Source: Leifsonia shinshuensis | GTDB lineage: Bacteria; Actinomycetota; Actinomycetes; Actinomycetales; Microbacteriaceae | Length of the DNA: 64,000 bases | NCBI RefSeq assembly: GCF_013410375.1 | Contig: NZ_JACCFL010000001.1 | Location: 1 to 64,000 of the forward strand | Direction: 5' to 3' | In this document: positions 51,024-60,598 of the stretch, in pieces | Position numbering within the stretch: position 1 is the stretch's first letter | Layout of the letters: each line of letters begins with the position of its first letter | Translations under genes and position numbers: made by a program | The notes under the pieces: model-generated | Databases searched by the model: none | What the model was told of the DNA's origin: nothing | The model's input: the letters and a program-made list of their open reading frames with translations, nothing else

Positions 51024-51467
51024 CTAGACAACGGCCGGCGCTCGCCCGGCTGACGCGACGGTGGCGACTGGCCCGGTCACGTATGTGTCCGGGCCTTCAG
51101 CTTTTGGGGCGCGGCGGGTGACTTCCGCGGTGGTGTAGCGGAGGGAGGGGCCGACGCTGTCGGCGACGACTTCGGTGGCGGCTCGGGGTTCGCCGGTGGC
51201 CTGGTCGGTCCAGTGGCGGAACTCGAGGTTGCCGTTGACGATGACGGTGTCGCCTTTGGCGAGGCTGGCGCGGACGTTCTCGGCGGTGCGGCCGAAGACG
51301 GTGGTGCGGTGGTACTGGGTGTCGCCGTCGACCCACTTGCCGTCTTCGAGCTTGCGGTCGGTGACGGCGACGGTGAACTTGGCGAACTTCGTGCCGTTCT
51401 GGGACTCGCCGTAGTCGGGGTCGGCGACGAGGTTGCCTTCGATGCTGATCGGGACTCGTGTGCTCAT
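51024..51467 (-). CDS. ssb: single-stranded DNA-binding protein
   Basis: Start at 51467 (MSTRVPISIEG) with GGAAAGGAAG upstream; the frame extends to 51512 through the control element's leader but without a ribosome site. The OB fold is clear (GNLVADPDYGESQNGTKFAK, YHRTTVFGRTAENV). The C-terminus (GRAPAVV) lacks the acidic DDDIPF tip of housekeeping SSB, common in mobile-element copies. Control by the 40-bp element at 51510 links it to conjugation. Confidence 0.9.
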   Translation of the reverse strand: MSTRVPISIEGNLVADPDYGESQNGTKFAKFTVAVTDRKLEDGKWVDGDTQYHRTTVFGRTAENVRASLAKGDTVIVNGNLEFRHWTDQATGEPRAATEVVADSVGPSLRYTTAEVTRRAPKAEGPDTYVTGPVATVASAGRAPAVV

Positions 51468-51509
51468 CTTTCTTCCTTTCCATTTGGCGGCCATCTGTTG
51501 GGTCGCTTT

Positions 51510-51549
51510 CACTTAGAACTTCCGGGTCGGGCTCGGAAGATGCGCGCAG
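51510..51549 (-). promoter_or_regulatory. 40-bp conserved control element, copy B (ssb)
   Basis: On the minus strand TGCGCGCA, a 16-17 bp spacer and CCGGAAGTTCTAAGTG, with 42 bases between its end and the ssb start codon. The spacer sequence differs from copies A and C, so the two blocks, not the spacer, are conserved. Confidence 0.75.
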
Positions 51550-51560
51550 AGGGCGCGCAA

Positions 51561-52046
51561 TCAGCGGCGTTCGGCTTGCGGATTGGCGTGGCTCTGGCGA
51601 ATCCAATCGGCCCACTCCGTGGGGATTGTGTCGTCGCCGGTTTGTAGGAGTTCGGTGTGGCCGTTATGGCATTCGCCGTTGTACCAAGTCGCCAGTCGGG
51701 GCAGCGCGACGGCGAGGCGTTCGTGCCAGCCGATGGGTCCGTAGCCGGCGTCGAGGCTGTCGTAGGAGACCAGCCAGGCGGTGTGCAGGGCGGAGAGTTC
51801 CTCGACGAGCGCGCCGTGCTTGAACCAGCAGGGCGGGATCTTCCTCGGAGCGATGTTGTAGCGATGGGTGAACCAGACCACCCAGCTCCGCAGGTCGGTC
51901 CAGACCTGCGGGGCGTCCTCGTCCTCCAGGGTGCGCCAGTTGATGACGCGGATGCCGAGCATCCCCGGAGTCTGCCGGGGCGCTTGGTCTTCCCAGCCTG
52001 CGGCGAGGGAGGCGACGAGGTCGTCGAGGGGGATGTCGTCGGTCAC
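51561..52046 (-). CDS. DUF4913 protein of the conjugation operon
   Basis: The GTG at 52046 overlaps the stop of the HNH gene. The 161-aa product has WTDLRSWVVWFTHRY, then PPCWFKHGALVEELSALHTAW and WHERLAVALPRL with a C-x2-H pair (CHNGH), the pattern of DUF4913, a family found in actinobacterial conjugation clusters. Role unknown; it is the last gene of the secretion operon. Confidence 0.8.
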   Translation of the reverse strand: MTDDIPLDDLVASLAAGWEDQAPRQTPGMLGIRVINWRTLEDEDAPQVWTDLRSWVVWFTHRYNIAPRKIPPCWFKHGALVEELSALHTAWLVSYDSLDAGYGPIGWHERLAVALPRLATWYNGECHNGHTELLQTGDDTIPTEWADWIRQSHANPQAERR

Positions 52047-52447
52047 TGCTGCTCCAGTGAGGCTTCGATGTAGTGGGCGATCTTCGCCCGTAGCCGGGCG
52101 ATGGCTTGGAGTGAGGCGCTCCGGCGGGAGACGAACCCGGAGAACACGCGGTCGCGGTCGATGAGCTGGTGAACGTATTCGTGGCAGCGCGGATGCAGGG
52201 CCGTCAAGTCCTCGTGCTGCTCGTGGGCGGTCCAGCCGTGCGGGGTTTGAGTGACGCCGCGGTAGTCGAGGTGGTGCAGCTCGAGGCTGCGGGCACTGCC
52301 AACGCCGAGGCAGAGGGCGCAGCGGATGGTGCCGTTGCGGGACCCTTCCTCGAGGAACCATCGGTCGCGGCGGGCGAACCAGGCTCCCGAGTGCAGGTAG
52401 TTGGTGCGGTAGGTGTTGTCCCGGGCGGGACGGCGACGGTTGGACAT
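52043..52447 (-). CDS. HNH endonuclease-like protein
   Basis: 134 aa with zinc-binding CALC, the LELHHLDYRGV core and DLTALHPRCHEYVH, the layout of an HNH/beta-beta-alpha nuclease. It lies between the coupling-protein gene (stop and start overlap in TGATG at 52445-52449) and the DUF4913 gene. HNH proteins are common passengers in these operons. Confidence 0.85.
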   Translation of the reverse strand: MSNRRRPARDNTYRTNYLHSGAWFARRDRWFLEEGSRNGTIRCALCLGVGSARSLELHHLDYRGVTQTPHGWTAHEQHEDLTALHPRCHEYVHQLIDRDRVFSGFVSRRSASLQAIARLRAKIAHYIEASLEQQ

Positions 52448-53280
52448 CAGTTTCCCTCCCCCGCTGATCCTCGGCGATCGAGCGCGGCTTGATACTGTTC
52501 GGCGAAAACGACCTGCTGGTCGAGCTCGGTGAGCTTCTTGCCCGCGCTGACCTGTCGGGCGTCATCGCGATCTGTCCACCCCCGTAGGTCGAGCAGGATC
52601 CCGCGCCGGTTTCGGTAGGCGAGCAGCCCGACCGTTTCGGGCATCCGGCGAATCTCGTCGAGCGTCATGACCGGCACCTTCTCGTTCTGCACATTCGTGG
52701 ACGATCCGTTGTCGTTGTACGAATGGCCGGTGTTCCGGATCCGACGGTTCCCGAGAAGCGATTCGATGTCCCGCAGGTGGTCGACATCGGACGCACCACC
52801 GAGCAGGAGCTTGGCCGTCGCGGCGGACCAGATCGTGTCAGCCTCGGATCGCGACCAGGCCGTCTCGGCCTGGGACAGAGCTTGGAGGACGACGATGGTG
52901 GAGATGCCGATGCCGCCGCCGTCGGCCATGATCCGCGGCAGTGCGGGCCAGGAGAACATGTTCGCGATCTCGTCGAGGATCAGCGCCAGCGGCAGGTCGA
53001 GCCGGGAGCCCACTGAGGCGAGTGCCTTGCGGCGCGCGGTCTCCACGATGTCATCGAGGACCGCTCCGAGGAATCCGCCGACCGACCCGGCTCCTGCTCC
53101 GGTGCCGACGAGATAGAGGCTGTTGGAGCCGACGAGGAAGGCGTCGAGGTCGAACTGCTCTCCTGGCCCGGGTGTCATCGCCTTCCGGATTGCGGGGATT
53201 GATAGTGGGCGGAGTGCGCCGAAGACTCCGAACCAGGAGTTGGCCAGCAGCTTTTCGTCGCCATTGATGATCGCGTCTAG
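52447..53280 (-). pseudogene. type IV coupling protein, C-terminal part split by IS481
   Basis: From the insertion junction the frame continues with LDAIINGDEKLLANSWFGV and holds Walker B LALILDEIANMF, the hexameric ATPase segment ISTIVVLQALSQAE and the C-terminal region ending GSAGEGN. Removing 1082 bp of IS plus one CTAG restores an exact open frame to the part at 54363-55338. Confidence 0.9.
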
Positions 53281-54362
53281 GTGTACCCGGCCATGAGGTT
53301 GGTGGCGTTTCCGGTCTTGTGAAAGGGGAGAACCTCCGGGCTTAGTGGAGATGTCTGACGTCTTCACGAACTCGGAGGTTCTCGTGTCCCACCGTAATGC
53401 CCGCTTGACCGTGCACGGCAGGCTGCTCATCGTCCATCGTGCCGGTGCCGGGTGGAAGCAGGCGCATATCGCCGCGGCAATGGGCGTGTCCCGACGCTGC
53501 GTGAAGCGGTGGCTGGACCGCTACCGCGCCGAGGGTGAAGCCGGTCTCTACGATCGCTCCTCGCGGCCTCACCACGTCGCCAACCGCACCCCCGATGCCA
53601 GGGCCGCGGCGGTGGTCGCGATCCGGAAGAAGGAACGAGTCGGCCGTGACGAGGTCGCGGCCCGCACCGGGGTGCCGGCGCGGACGGTGTCGCGCATCAT
53701 CGCCCGGTCCGGGCTGCCTCGTCTGGTCGATCTGGACCCGATGACCGGGGAGCGGATCCGCGCGTCGAAGACCACAGCGGTCCGCTATGAACGCGAGCAG
53801 CCCGGCGAGCTGGTGCACATGGACGTGAAGAAGCTCGGTCGCATCCCCGACGGCGGCGGGTGGAAGGCGCACGGCAGAGCGATGGGCTCCACAGCCGCCC
53901 GGAAACAGACCGTCGTCGGCTACGACTACGTGCACTCCGTCGTCGACGACCACTCCCGGCTCGCATACTCCGAGGTCCTCCCCGACGAGAAGGGCCCGAC
54001 CTGCGCCGCGTTCCTCGAACGCGCCATCGGCTACTTCGCCGCGCACGGCATCCCCCGCATCGAGCGGCTGATCACCGACAACGCCTGGGCCTACCGATGG
54101 TCGCTGCGCGGCGTCTGCGGCGCGCACGGCATCCGGCAGAAGTTCATCAAACCGCACTGCCCGTGGCAGAACGGCAAGGTGGAGAGGTTCAACCGGACCC
54201 TGCAAACCGAATGGGCCTACCGGCAACCGTTCACCTCGAACGACGACCGCACCGCAGCACTTGACCCCTGGCTCGAGCACTACAACACTGGACGACGCCA
54301 CTCAGCCCTCGGAGGCAACCCCCCGATCAGCCGACTGCAACCAACGTCCTGACCCCGTACAT
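53281..54362 (+). mobile_element. IS481-family insertion sequence in the coupling-protein gene
   Basis: 1082 bp flanked by CTAG at 53277-53280 and 54363-54366, the 4-bp target duplication. Ends are imperfect inverted repeats (GTGTACCCGGCC at the left; ATGTACGGGGTC as complement of the right), sharing TGTAC and GTTGGT further in. One transposase gene. Confidence 0.9.
53351..54352 (+). CDS. IS481-family DDE transposase
   Basis: N-terminal helix-turn-helix (WKQAHIAAAMGVSRRCVKRWL) and integrase core with D in HMDVKKLGRI, D in RLITDNAWAY and E in NGKVERFNRTLQTEW, plus the ending YNTGRRHSALGGNPP typical of IS481. Full length at 333 aa. Confidence 0.93.
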   Translation: MSDVFTNSEVLVSHRNARLTVHGRLLIVHRAGAGWKQAHIAAAMGVSRRCVKRWLDRYRAEGEAGLYDRSSRPHHVANRTPDARAAAVVAIRKKERVGRDEVAARTGVPARTVSRIIARSGLPRLVDLDPMTGERIRASKTTAVRYEREQPGELVHMDVKKLGRIPDGGGWKAHGRAMGSTAARKQTVVGYDYVHSVVDDHSRLAYSEVLPDEKGPTCAAFLERAIGYFAAHGIPRIERLITDNAWAYRWSLRGVCGAHGIRQKFIKPHCPWQNGKVERFNRTLQTEWAYRQPFTSNDDRTAALDPWLEHYNTGRRHSALGGNPPISRLQPTS

Positions 54363-55338
54363 CTAGGTCCTCTGACCAGCCCGGCGTCCCCTGGTTGGCG
54401 AGCACACCAACGGCCTCGAGGGCGAGGCGTGGGTTGGAGCCCCAGCGGGCGAGGGCGTCGGTGCCCCGCCCGGAGACGGCGGCCGCGTGCAGCAGTCGCG
54501 AGAGGACGGAGGAGGACACCTGCGCCCATTCCTGGTTCGTCTTGGATGCGCCGAGCGCGGTGCCGGCGATAATCGCTTGCCCACGCTGATCCGCGATCAG
54601 GGGATCCTCGCAGCCAGCCACTGGGGAGATCCGCAGCGCGGACCGAATACCGGTGAGTTCCTGCGGGTCGAACACCGTGACGTCGCCTACCCGAGCGCGC
54701 TCGCGCATCGTTGCCGAGAGGTTGTCGTTGCGGGTGGACGTGGTGATCAAAGGCCCGTCCCAGTCGAGGATGGCGTTGATGATGAACCGGTAGCCCTTCC
54801 CGGACCGGGGCGCGCCCTCAACCACGATCGAGTCCTCGATCGACACGTAGACGTCCTGCCCGTGGGCCCGCCCGACCTTCCAGCCCGCGGCCGACGGCGC
54901 GGGGTTGGCCACCGACGGCCGAAGGGTCTTGGCGCGGTGAAGAGCGGTGCGTGCGGAGGTGTGCTTGCGGACTTCGCCGGGCTTGGCGAGCCCGTCGCGG
55001 CCTCGGAGGTCGTTGATGAAGTGCCGGTCCGACTGCCGGTAGCGAAGCCACCAGACCACCCCAACGGCGATCGCGGTCAGAAGGAAGAAGACGGCCAGCA
55101 GAGCGAGGACCCGGATGAGGGTGACAGGCACCACGCACCCCGGCACCAAGCCGAAGCCGGAAACGTCTCCGCCGATGGCCAGTTGCAGACCGGCGAAGAC
55201 GGTGCCTGGCTGGCCACCTGCGCCGCATGTTGCGGTGATGGTCGCGCTGGCGATTCCGGTGGTGAGGGCGCCGGCAATGACGATGGCGAAGAGGCTGTAG
55301 AGGGCGAGCTGCGTCCAGGAAGCGCCGTGGGTCCTCAT
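54363..55338 (-). pseudogene. type IV coupling protein (VirD4/TraD-like), N-terminal part split by IS481
   Basis: Two membrane helices (SLFAIVIAGALTTGIASATI and LIRVLALLAVFFLLTAIAV) precede the NTPase domain with Walker A VEGAPRSGKGYRF. The frame breaks at the CTAG target inside GWSEDLD. In intact form the protein would recruit the relaxase-DNA complex to the secretion channel. It overlaps the VirB4-like gene by 4 bp. Confidence 0.9.
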
Positions 55339-56783
55339 GCTCGTTCACCACCCATCGCGTCGGTGCGGAAGATGCCGAGTTCGTAGTCGGTGCAGATATT
55401 GCGGACCTTCGCGACCCGGTCCTGGCCAATCTGCCAGAGCCCCTCCCCTTTATGGAGCTTGCGGACCAGGTCGGCCTGAGTGTCGTTCCAGCCCAGGATC
55501 TCCCGCGACCTCGCGATCTCCCCCGAGTGCTGCGCGTACGAGATCCGGGTCTCACAATCCGCGAGGAGCCCGAGCGCCCGTGAGTGGAGTGCGCTGTTGC
55601 GGTCACCGAGCGCGTCCAGGTCTGCGACGCGGTGGAGCAGATACCAGTTGGAGGTGCCGAGGTGTCGCGCGATCTTCTCGTCCTCGACCCGGTCGGCGAG
55701 GCCGTCTCCGCCGGAGACATCGTTCAGCAGCTCAACGGCGGCCTCCTCGTGGATGATGACCCGCGCCTGCCTATTCGCGCCGAGGGAAGAACGGCGGATC
55801 CAGTTCGCGGTCGCCAGCCGCGCTAGGGCCTGCGCTTCCGGCGATGCCCCTTTCAGCGCGGAGGTGTCGACGACCATCATCGGGGCGTCGGCGTCGAACC
55901 GGACGGTGGAGGGTCCGTCGAAGAACCCGGTGAGATCGCCGGAGACCATTCGCCGCAACGAGTGCGCCAACCGGTGGCCGGCCTCGACGACCTCGAGCGG
56001 CTGGCTCTGCTCGGGGTCGACGAGACGGTCGTAAACGTGGGTGATGGTGACGGTGGACTGGCCGCGGAGGGCGTCGAGTGCGACGTCGAGGGCGGTGTGC
56101 TCGACCGGTTCCAGGTTCCCTCCTTCGCGGAGGCGGCGGATGATCGTCTTCACTGTCGCGCGACGGTACTGGAGCACGTTCAGGTTCCAGTCCTCGTCCG
56201 AGAACGAGGGATCCCGTGCGCCTTCGTCGAGGAGATTGATCCGGGCAGCCTTGCCCGGGCCGACGCTGATCGACTTCCCGCCGACGTACGCAGCGACGCG
56301 CAACCACTCCCCGTTCGGGTCGTGCGGGACGGCGATCTTGCGCCCCAGCCTGGCAAGTCTTGAGGACCAGGACTTGGCGAGCATCGACTTGCCTGTCCCC
56401 TTCACCCCGAGGATCGCGACCGAGTGGGAGCGGACGGCTTCGGCCGAGTAGGCGTCCCAGGGGTCGAAGCAGAACGGCGCCCGGGAGAGGAGATTTTCCC
56501 CGATGTACGCGCCGGTGAGGATGTCCCCGGTCTCGGCCAAGAACGGGTATGCACCACCCAGCACTTTTGAGGAGCACCGGTGTGCTGGTGGGGTGGCGCG
56601 TAGTGGGCCGCGCAGGTTGTGCGGCTGCTTCCACCCCCACGCCGGCATCTTCGACGCCGGGAGTTCCGCGGACTGCAGCTTCCAGGTGGAGTTCTTGTCG
56701 GGGGAAGCGGACTGGCGGTGGCGGCCGTTGGCGCCAGGCTTCTCATTGGCCGGGATGCGACCGATGACAGCTGACTGCTTCAT
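55335..56783 (-). CDS. VirB4-like ATPase of the conjugation channel
   Basis: 482 aa with Walker A VAILGVKGTGKSMLAKSW at about residues 122-139 and Walker B-like PMMVVDTSALKG and ARVIIHEEAAVELL. It is shorter than proteobacterial VirB4 because the N-terminal half is a separate protein, SCO6880, encoded just upstream. It powers assembly of the transfer channel. Overlaps the coupling-protein gene. Confidence 0.85.
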   Translation of the reverse strand: MKQSAVIGRIPANEKPGANGRHRQSASPDKNSTWKLQSAELPASKMPAWGWKQPHNLRGPLRATPPAHRCSSKVLGGAYPFLAETGDILTGAYIGENLLSRAPFCFDPWDAYSAEAVRSHSVAILGVKGTGKSMLAKSWSSRLARLGRKIAVPHDPNGEWLRVAAYVGGKSISVGPGKAARINLLDEGARDPSFSDEDWNLNVLQYRRATVKTIIRRLREGGNLEPVEHTALDVALDALRGQSTVTITHVYDRLVDPEQSQPLEVVEAGHRLAHSLRRMVSGDLTGFFDGPSTVRFDADAPMMVVDTSALKGASPEAQALARLATANWIRRSSLGANRQARVIIHEEAAVELLNDVSGGDGLADRVEDEKIARHLGTSNWYLLHRVADLDALGDRNSALHSRALGLLADCETRISYAQHSGEIARSREILGWNDTQADLVRKLHKGEGLWQIGQDRVAKVRNICTDYELGIFRTDAMGGERA

Positions 56784-56784
56784 G

Positions 56785-58317
56785 TCATTCTCCTTCCAGT
56801 GGGACCGGGAGCGCCGCGGTGACGAACCCGGCGGCCTGCTGTCCCGACATCGAAGCCAGCACGAGCCGTGCCGGGTGTGACGCTTGCTCGATGTCGGTTC
56901 GAGCCTTGGCGAGGGCGTCCCTGGACTCGGCGGAGATCGTCACGAACCCGCGGTACTGGACATCGCCGTATCCATCGACAAGGTCGTGCTCCCGAACGGC
57001 GAGGTCTTCCTCCTCGCGGAGGTGCGTGAGCGGGATCCGAGAGGACAGTTTCATCCGGATGGTCGCTGCGGTTTCCATGTCGGACTGGGCGCGGTTCAGC
57101 TGGGCCAGCGCCTTGTGCGTTGCCACCGGGCGCACCTGCAACGTGATCACCCTGGTCGCGTCGCCTGCGTACAGAAGCGGTTCGAGGAAGCCGGTACGGA
57201 CGTCGGTGCGCGGCCACTCGGCGACCCAAAAGGTCTGGTGCCAGGATTCGTCCACGCGCATCGCATCCCAGCCCTCGTCGATCCCCATCACCGGTGACGG
57301 CGCGGATACGAGCCCGGAGTCCTGCTCACGCCGGGTCGCGGCGGCCACGGGGTCGGCCGACAGCGCGTTCAGCTCGTCAAGCTCGTCGGAGGTAAGCCAT
57401 CCCGCTGGGGTGAGCCGGGCGTGCTCCATCGACGTCTCGATGCCTGCGACCCGCTCCTTCAGCACGGCGGCAAGGCCGGTGAGTCCTTTCCCCGCGTCAC
57501 GGATAGCACCGTTGAGCGCTGCAGTGTCGAAGGTGAGGGTTATGTAGTTCGTGAACCCCATCGACCGCTTGGACGCCGCCTGCGTCAGCGCCCAATACTG
57601 CTCCCGGAGCTCGGCGGTGACCTGCGGGTCGTGCTCGTTCTCGCGCACGACCAAGTAGTCGCGCAGCTCGTTCGAGGAGGCCCTGTCGACGCGGATCCGG
57701 ATCGTGGTCTCACGGACACCGGGCAAGTTCTCTAGCGAGCTGAGCCATTCCACGAACCCGTCGTACGCGGCCTCCTGGGTGCCCTTGTCGCGCAGCGCCC
57801 AGGCTTTCGATCCGACCTTGACGGTGACGGAGGCGAGTCTTCCGCGGGCGTTGTAGATGAAGCCGCCGGCACCAGGGATCTGGACGATCTGCGCGTCCCC
57901 GAGCGCGCCAGGAAGGAGGAACTTGGAGGTCACGACCGGGGTTACCGCGGCGACGTGCGCGTGACCGACGTTGAGGGAGGCAACGCTCACCCGGAGCCAG
58001 ACATCGCGACGGAAGATCGTCTGGCCGGTCAGGCTCCTGCGCGCGTAGCGGGCCGCTTGGGCGACGATCACGATCACGGGTTCGCGCCGGTAGGTGGCGA
58101 GCGCGAAGAACACCACGACGGCAACGATCGGGATCATCACCCAGATCGCGTTCGTGTCGATGAACAGCGTGGAGAGCAGGACCGCGACGGCGGCGCCGAT
58201 CACCACCAGCTGCAGGAACGTCAGACCGAGGAAGATCCCGCGGCGTTCCCGCGCGGCGAAGCGGACCCGGGGTGCGCCTTCCTCCGTGATGATCTGGTCA
58301 GCGGTGAGGGTGGTCAT
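56785..58317 (-). CDS. SCO6880-family conjugation protein
   Basis: The N-terminus RVRFAARERRGIFLGLTFLQ followed by two hydrophobic helices is the hallmark of SCO6880-type proteins of actinobacterial ICEs. The 510-aa product corresponds to the N-terminal half of VirB4, and the ATPase half follows 1 bp downstream. It is membrane anchored at the channel base. Confidence 0.85.
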   Translation of the reverse strand: MTTLTADQIITEEGAPRVRFAARERRGIFLGLTFLQLVVIGAAVAVLLSTLFIDTNAIWVMIPIVAVVVFFALATYRREPVIVIVAQAARYARRSLTGQTIFRRDVWLRVSVASLNVGHAHVAAVTPVVTSKFLLPGALGDAQIVQIPGAGGFIYNARGRLASVTVKVGSKAWALRDKGTQEAAYDGFVEWLSSLENLPGVRETTIRIRVDRASSNELRDYLVVRENEHDPQVTAELREQYWALTQAASKRSMGFTNYITLTFDTAALNGAIRDAGKGLTGLAAVLKERVAGIETSMEHARLTPAGWLTSDELDELNALSADPVAAATRREQDSGLVSAPSPVMGIDEGWDAMRVDESWHQTFWVAEWPRTDVRTGFLEPLLYAGDATRVITLQVRPVATHKALAQLNRAQSDMETAATIRMKLSSRIPLTHLREEEDLAVREHDLVDGYGDVQYRGFVTISAESRDALAKARTDIEQASHPARLVLASMSGQQAAGFVTAALPVPLEGE

Positions 58318-58320
58318 GAG

Positions 58321-59373
58321 TTATCTCCCAACCTTGACGACTCGTGCCGCGGTGCGGACGGGCGCGGCGGCGGTGCTCGCCCGTGAGAATTGGTCGCGCA
58401 CGGAGAACCGGTGATGCAGGGCGGTGCCAACTTCAGCACCGGCGAACGAGACGAGCTTGGTCGCCCACAACGGGCTGAACGACGCGGCGATCACCGCGCC
58501 GGCGGCGACGAGGATGACGCCGATACTGAGGCTGGCCTTGGTCAGCTCTACAGCCAGAAGGACCACACCGGCGGCCAGGGGCTTGGCGATAAGCAACCCG
58601 ACAGAGAGGTTCAGCCAACGTTGGGCCCAGGCGGTTAGCTTGGGCTGGCCGATCATCATCAGCCCGACCGGGGCCATCGCGGCAAGCGCCAGGAGTCCGA
58701 ACTCGCGGATCGACATGGCGATGAACAGGAACAGCGATGCGATCATCATCAAGCCGACGATGAGCAGCGCCATCACGTATTCGCCGACGGAGCCTGGACC
58801 CTGTGCCCCTTGGGTGGCCATACCCCAGATCACGCCGTCCTGGGAGAACTGCATGGTCTTCATGACGGCGCCGTGGATCTGCTTCGGGGCGTCGAAGAGG
58901 CCGACGACCCGGAGCAGGCTTTGGCTCAGGTCGCCGCCTTGGACTGCGGTGGTAAGCGCGTGCGTGATGTCGTCGGTGATGCCGGAAGCCTTCTGCATCC
59001 CCCACACGCAGATCGCGCTGAACGGGATGGCAAGGGCGGCACCGGCGGCGGTGCGGCCGATGCGTGACCAGTCCTGAAGGATCATCGCGATGCCGATCTG
59101 GACCAGCGCGACGATCAAGATGACGGGTGCGGTGACGGCGATCCAGAACAGGAACTGCGAGTGGGCGATGTTCCAGCTGCCCTGGTCGATGTTCGTGTTG
59201 AAGGAGCCGGCGATCATCGTCGCGATGAAGTCGCCGAGGTTCTTGATGGTGGACCCCATGAACTGGGCGATCGTTTGGGATGCCTGGCACCCGAAGTCGG
59301 CGACAAAGCAGCCGTAGTTCGGCGTGAACGGATCCGGTGGTGCGGCAGCGACAGTGGCGATCATGATGGTCAC
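58321..59373 (-). CDS. VirB6/TrbL-like polytopic membrane protein
   Basis: 350 aa with about six helices (FWIAVTAPVILIVALVQIGI, ALLIVGLMMIASLFLFIAM, PLAAGVVLLAVELTKASLSI). Position between the small membrane proteins and SCO6880 and topology fit the VirB6/TrbL inner-membrane channel component. Sequence families are poorly conserved, so this rests on topology and context. Confidence 0.75.
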   Translation of the reverse strand: MTIMIATVAAAPPDPFTPNYGCFVADFGCQASQTIAQFMGSTIKNLGDFIATMIAGSFNTNIDQGSWNIAHSQFLFWIAVTAPVILIVALVQIGIAMILQDWSRIGRTAAGAALAIPFSAICVWGMQKASGITDDITHALTTAVQGGDLSQSLLRVVGLFDAPKQIHGAVMKTMQFSQDGVIWGMATQGAQGPGSVGEYVMALLIVGLMMIASLFLFIAMSIREFGLLALAAMAPVGLMMIGQPKLTAWAQRWLNLSVGLLIAKPLAAGVVLLAVELTKASLSIGVILVAAGAVIAASFSPLWATKLVSFAGAEVGTALHHRFSVRDQFSRASTAAAPVRTAARVVKVGR

Positions 59374-59693
59374 GCCACGTGGAGGGACTGGCCCCAGTTG
59401 ATCAGCCCGGCGATGCTGCCGGCGACTGCAACCCCGGCGAGGCAGCTGAGAACGCCGATGATCCCAGCCTTTTGAACGCGTCCGTTGCTGGAGACGTGGC
59501 CGACGACGATAAACCCGGCGGCGATCAGGCCGCCGATCACACCGAGGATGAGCACGATGGCGAACACGACGTTCGCGATCGTCTGCAAGGCGCCGACGCC
59601 GGGCCCGGAGAAGTCCGGGCTGGGGTTCGGCACCGCCGCCACGGTAATGATGCGTGCGTGGACCGTGACGAGGGCTTCGTTGAGTGCGTTCAT
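59370..59693 (-). CDS. small two-helix membrane protein (VirB2-like)
   Basis: 107 aa with two hydrophobic helices (VVFAIVLILGVIGGLIAAGFIVV and AGIIGVLSCLAGVAVAGSIAGL) separated by a short polar loop, the layout of VirB2/TcpD-type pilin or channel subunits. It overlaps the VirB6-like gene by four bases. Confidence 0.65.
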   Translation of the reverse strand: MNALNEALVTVHARIITVAAVPNPSPDFSGPGVGALQTIANVVFAIVLILGVIGGLIAAGFIVVGHVSSNGRVQKAGIIGVLSCLAGVAVAGSIAGLINWGQSLHVA

Positions 59694-59845
59694 GATTCTT
59701 GGTTCCTTTCCGTGGGATCGGTCGACGGTTCGGGTTCTTGTGCTTCGCGCATGCGCCGGGCGGCGAGGTAGCCGGAGGCGGCGATGCCGAGCAGAGCGAT
59801 GAAGATCAGGCCCAGCAGGCCGAGCAGGTTGAAGATCAGGTTCAT
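59690..59845 (-). CDS. single-helix small membrane protein, 51 aa
   Basis: Start at 59845 (MNLIFNLLGLLGLIF). One N-terminal membrane helix with an acidic tail (EAQEPEPSTDPTE). It lies between the lipoprotein and VirB2-like genes, overlapping the latter by four bases. Function unknown. Confidence 0.7.
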   Translation of the reverse strand: MNLIFNLLGLLGLIFIALLGIAASGYLAARRMREAQEPEPSTDPTERNQES

Positions 59846-59850
59846 GACGG

Positions 59851-60510
59851 TCACTCCCCGCTCGCGGAGGCTGCGCCGGTCGCGGAGGCCGGAAGGGGGA
59901 CGGTGAGGATGTTCGCCTTGCCCTCTGACGGGATGTTCACGGTGAGTTCGAGTTGGTCGACGCCGGCGGGGACGTAGTAGGCGGCGGCGAACGATCGGCT
60001 CTTCTCGTTCGGGACCGTCCAAGTCGTCTGTCCGTGGAATAGCCCGTTGGGCAGCCAGGGCAGGCCAGCGGCTTTGGCGGCGGCGGGTCCGTCTGCGGTG
60101 TCGAGGACGGCCGGTTCGGGTCGGCCGTCGAACTGTGTGCCCTTAAGGGTGGTGCCGGTGACGTCCTGGAAGTCTTGGTTGCCCTGGGAGGGGATCCACT
60201 TGCCGGTCATGGTGATCTTCAGCAACAGCACTCGGGTTCCGACCGGGAAGAGCTCGGAAGGCGAGTCCGGGAGCGTGCACCGGCAGCCGTGCTTGGCCTT
60301 GAAGGTGGTGCCGGGGTAGACGTCGACCCAGACGCTGCTGACGATGCCTGATGCCGCCGGCATCGCATCCTGTGCGGACGTCGACGTCGGCGTTGGTTTG
60401 GCCGGCGCGACTGTGGTGAACGACGGGTTCCGTGTTGGCGTCGTACCGACGCAGCCTGCGAAGGCCAGGCATGGGAGGAGCGCAACGAGTGCGATCAGCT
60501 TCTTGTTCAT
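59851..60510 (-). CDS. conjugation-operon lipoprotein, 219 aa
   Basis: A signal peptide ending in the lipobox LAFAGC (Cys19) is followed by a Thr/Pro linker and a beta-rich domain with a Cys pair (HGCRCTLP). First gene of the secretion operon behind copy C of the control element, with GAGGTGA as ribosome site. It probably sits on the outer face of the membrane as a channel or surface component. Confidence 0.8.
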   Translation of the reverse strand: MNKKLIALVALLPCLAFAGCVGTTPTRNPSFTTVAPAKPTPTSTSAQDAMPAASGIVSSVWVDVYPGTTFKAKHGCRCTLPDSPSELFPVGTRVLLLKITMTGKWIPSQGNQDFQDVTGTTLKGTQFDGRPEPAVLDTADGPAAAKAAGLPWLPNGLFHGQTTWTVPNEKSRSFAAAYYVPAGVDQLELTVNIPSEGKANILTVPLPASATGAASASGE

Positions 60511-60541
60511 CTCAGTTCACCTCGGTTTCGTATGCGTCCTT

Positions 60542-60581
60542 CACTTAGAACTTCCGGTACGGAGCGATTTGTGGCGCGCAT
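60542..60581 (-). promoter_or_regulatory. 40-bp conserved control element, copy C (secretion operon)
   Basis: TGCGCGCC, 16-bp spacer, CCGGAAGTTCTAAGTG on the minus strand, 31 bases before the lipoprotein start codon. The first 14 bases and the last 17 agree closely with copy A. Confidence 0.75.
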
Positions 60582-60598
60582 TTGGGAGACTCGTTTGG

